NCBI GenBank assembly: GCA_019347785.1
Contig: JAHWKQ010000007.1
Span: 1 to 23,205, forward strand
DNA: 23,205 nucleotides
Source of the DNA: Actinomycetota bacterium
GTDB taxonomy: Bacteria > Actinomycetota > Nitriliruptoria > Euzebyales > Egibacteraceae
Reading direction: 5' to 3'
This document shows, one piece after another, positions 21,345-23,205 of the stretch. Position numbers and translations under genes: made by a program. Every line of letters starts with the position of its first letter. Position 1 is the first letter of the stretch. The notes beneath the pieces are model-generated. The model was not told the origin of the DNA. It saw only the letters and a program-made list of their open reading frames with translations, and made no database searches.

Positions 21345-23205
21345 GTGCCAGACTCGTTCGTCCACCTGCACGTGCACAGCGAGTACTCGATGCTGGACGG
21401 CGCCAGCCGCGTCGATGACCTCATGGCGCAGGCCGCACGGATGGGGATGCCCGCCATGGCGGTCACCGACCACGGCGTGATGTTCGCCGCGGTCGACTTC
21501 TACCGGGCGGGCCTGCGCCACGGCGTCAAGCCCATCATCGGCTGTGAGGTGTACATGGCGCCCGGCAGCCGCCTCGCCAAGGGCGGCCGCCAGGTCGGCG
21601 CGGGCCGCGGCGCCAAGGCCGACCCCTACCACCACCTCGGCCTGCTCGCGGAGAGCCAGGCCGGCTACCGCAACCTCATGCGTCTGGTGTCCCGCGCCTA
21701 CCTGGAGGGCTACTGGTACAAGCCCCGGGCCGACAAGGAGCTGCTGGCCGAGCACGCCGAGGGGCTCATCTGCCTGTCCGGGTGCCTGGGGGCGGAGGTC
21801 AACCAGCTGCTGCTCGCCGGCCGGCGCGACGCGGCCCTGGCCGCCGCCGCGGAGTATCGGGACATCTTCGGGGCCGGCAACTACTTCATCGAGCTGCAGG
21901 ACCACGGCCTGCCCGAGCAGAAGGCCACCAACGGCGAGCTCATCGCCATCGCCGAGCAGCTGGGGCTGCCCCTGGTCGCGACCAACGACAGCCACTACAC
22001 CCGGCAGCCCGACGCGGAGGCCCACGACGTCCTGTTGTGCATCCAGACCGGGTCGCGCCGGGACGACGCCGACCGGCTGCGCTTCAAGGGCGACGAGTTC
22101 TACGTCAAGACGCCCGAGCAGATGCGCGCGCTGTTCCCCGACCATCCCCAGACCTGGCGGTCGACGCTGGAGATCGGCGAGCGCTGCGCGGTGGAGATGG
22201 ACTTCTCCACCCACCACCTGCCCAGGTTCGACTGCCCCGACGGCCTGACCGAGGCGCAGTACCTGCGCCGGCGCGTCTTCGACGGGGCCGAGAGCCGCTA
22301 CGGGGCCCCCCTGCCCGACGACGTCGTGGCGCGGCTCGACAAAGAGCTGGGCGTCATCGAGCAGATGGGCTTCCCGGCCTACTTCCTCATCGTGGCCGAC
22401 CTGTGCGAATACGCCCGCGTCCGGGGCATCCGCATGGGCCCGGGCCGCGGGTCGGCGGCGGGCTGCGCGGTCGCGTACTGCACCGGCATCACCGACCTGG
22501 ACCCGCTGCGGCACGGGCTCATCTTCGAGCGCTTCCTCAACCCCGAGCGGGTGTCGATGCCCGACATCGACATGGACTTCGACGAGCGCCGCCGCGGCGA
22601 GATGATCCGCTACGCCCGCGAGAAGTACGGCGACGACCGGGTCGCGCAGATCGTCACCTTCCACACGATCAAGGCCAAGCAGGCGATCCGCGACGCCGCC
22701 CGGGTCCTGGGCTTCCCCTTCGGCTTCGGCGACCGGCTGGCCAAGATGATGCCCCCGCCGGTGCTGGGCAAGGAGTTCCCGCTGGCCCAGGCCCGCACGA
22801 TGTCGGCCGAGCTGGGCCGGGCCTGGGAGTCCGAGGCCGATGCCCGCCGCGTGCTCGACACCGCGGTGTCGCTGGAGGGGCTGCGCCGCCAGCACTCGAT
22901 CCATCCCGCGGGAGTCGTCATCGGCGCCAGGCCGATCACCGAGCACGCCCCGGTCCTGCGCCTGGAGACCGACGGCGAGATCGTCACCCAGTACGACGGG
23001 AACATGGTCGAGGCCATCGGGCTGCTGAAGATGGACCTGCTGGGGCTGCGCAACCTGACGGTCATCACCGACGCGCTGCGACATGTCGAGGCGACCACCG
23101 GCCGGGCGCCGGTCATCGAGGAGGTGCCGCTCGACGACCCGCGCACCTACGAGATGCTCGCCGCGGGGGACACCGAGGGCGTGTTCCAGCTCGACTCGCC
23201 CGGCA
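21345..23205 (+). CDS. dnaE: DNA polymerase III alpha subunit, N-terminal 620 codons (runs off the window)
   Basis: This is the replicative polymerase subunit. The PHP domain opens with HLHVHSEYSMLDGA (about 7-20) and includes AVTDHGVMFAAVDFY, GCEVYMAPGSR and LVATNDSHYT. The polymerase core follows, with GPGRGSAAGCAVAYCTGITDLDP, FLNPERVSMPDIDMDFDERRR (catalytic aspartates at about 407 and 409), and RQHSIHPAGVVIG. The retained PHP metal-site residues suggest an active proofreading PHP nuclease, as in mycobacterial DnaE1. The GTG at 21345 is chosen for GAGGGAGG (21334-21341) just upstream and for the family N-terminus. The third catalytic aspartate and the tau/beta-binding regions lie outside the window. 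Confidence 0.96.
   Translation, partial: MPDSFVHLHVHSEYSMLDGASRVDDLMAQAARMGMPAMAVTDHGVMFAAVDFYRAGLRHGVKPIIGCEVYMAPGSRLAKGGRQVGAGRGAKADPYHHLGLLAESQAGYRNLMRLVSRAYLEGYWYKPRADKELLAEHAEGLICLSGCLGAEVNQLLLAGRRDAALAAAAEYRDIFGAGNYFIELQDHGLPEQKATNGELIAIAEQLGLPLVATNDSHYTRQPDAEAHDVLLCIQTGSRRDDADRLRFKGDEFYVKTPEQMRALFPDHPQTWRSTLEIGERCAVEMDFSTHHLPRFDCPDGLTEAQYLRRRVFDGAESRYGAPLPDDVVARLDKELGVIEQMGFPAYFLIVADLCEYARVRGIRMGPGRGSAAGCAVAYCTGITDLDPLRHGLIFERFLNPERVSMPDIDMDFDERRRGEMIRYAREKYGDDRVAQIVTFHTIKAKQAIRDAARVLGFPFGFGDRLAKMMPPPVLGKEFPLAQARTMSAELGRAWESEADARRVLDTAVSLEGLRRQHSIHPAGVVIGARPITEHAPVLRLETDGEIVTQYDGNMVEAIGLLKMDLLGLRNLTVITDALRHVEATTGRAPVIEEVPLDDPRTYEMLAAGDTEGVFQLDSPG

Overview
This is a very GC-rich chromosomal window from an actinobacterium. 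The evidence is the division cluster order murC-murB-ftsQ-ftsZ-pgeF-yggS-sepF-yggT-divIVA, the presence of SepF with no ftsA between ftsQ and ftsZ, frequent GTG starts, 1-4 bp stop/start overlaps, and an isoleucyl-tRNA synthetase of the actinobacterial type. Genus or class cannot be fixed from the sequence alone; a deep-branching actinobacterial lineage is possible but is only a guess.

Region 1 (1-6492) is the division and cell-wall cluster on the + strand: the 3' end of murC, then murB, ftsQ, ftsZ, pgeF, yggS, sepF, yggT and a DivIVA-domain gene. A 255-base gap before ftsZ carries a candidate promoter, four GACAC pentamers (the WhiA core) and a 13-bp palindrome.

Region 2 (6493-16226) is a catabolic and transport island on the + strand. 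It holds a dimethylglycine oxidase/dehydrogenase-like flavoprotein with a fused folate domain, a divergent cysteine-synthase-like PLP enzyme, a DmdA-like member of the GcvT family, a methylenetetrahydrofolate-reductase-family protein, a GntR/FCD regulator, a monomeric sarcosine-oxidase-like flavoenzyme, a BCCT transporter and an Hsp20 chaperone. The first gene and the regulator gene both carry the same 19-bp promoter element (17 of 19 bases identical), which looks like the regulator's operator. Together the genes read as import and tetrahydrofolate-linked stepwise demethylation of a methylated osmolyte. Glycine betaine to dimethylglycine to sarcosine to glycine is one candidate; DMSP demethylation is another. 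No known betaine-demethylating first enzyme (BHMT or Rieske GbcAB) is visible, so the DmdA-like protein is the natural candidate for that step.

Region 3 (16227-23205) returns to housekeeping genes. A strong GC hairpin separates hsp20 from the convergent ileS on the - strand. IleS has an altered class I signature (G-V-H-H instead of H-x-G-H) and an N-terminal run of 30-bp tandem repeats encoding a Pro-rich decapeptide. Divergent from it are lspA, an RluD-type pseudouridine synthase gene, and the first 620 codons of dnaE, which runs off the window end. The candidate -10 boxes of yggS and lspA lie 8-9 bases before the start codon, suggesting leaderless mRNAs.
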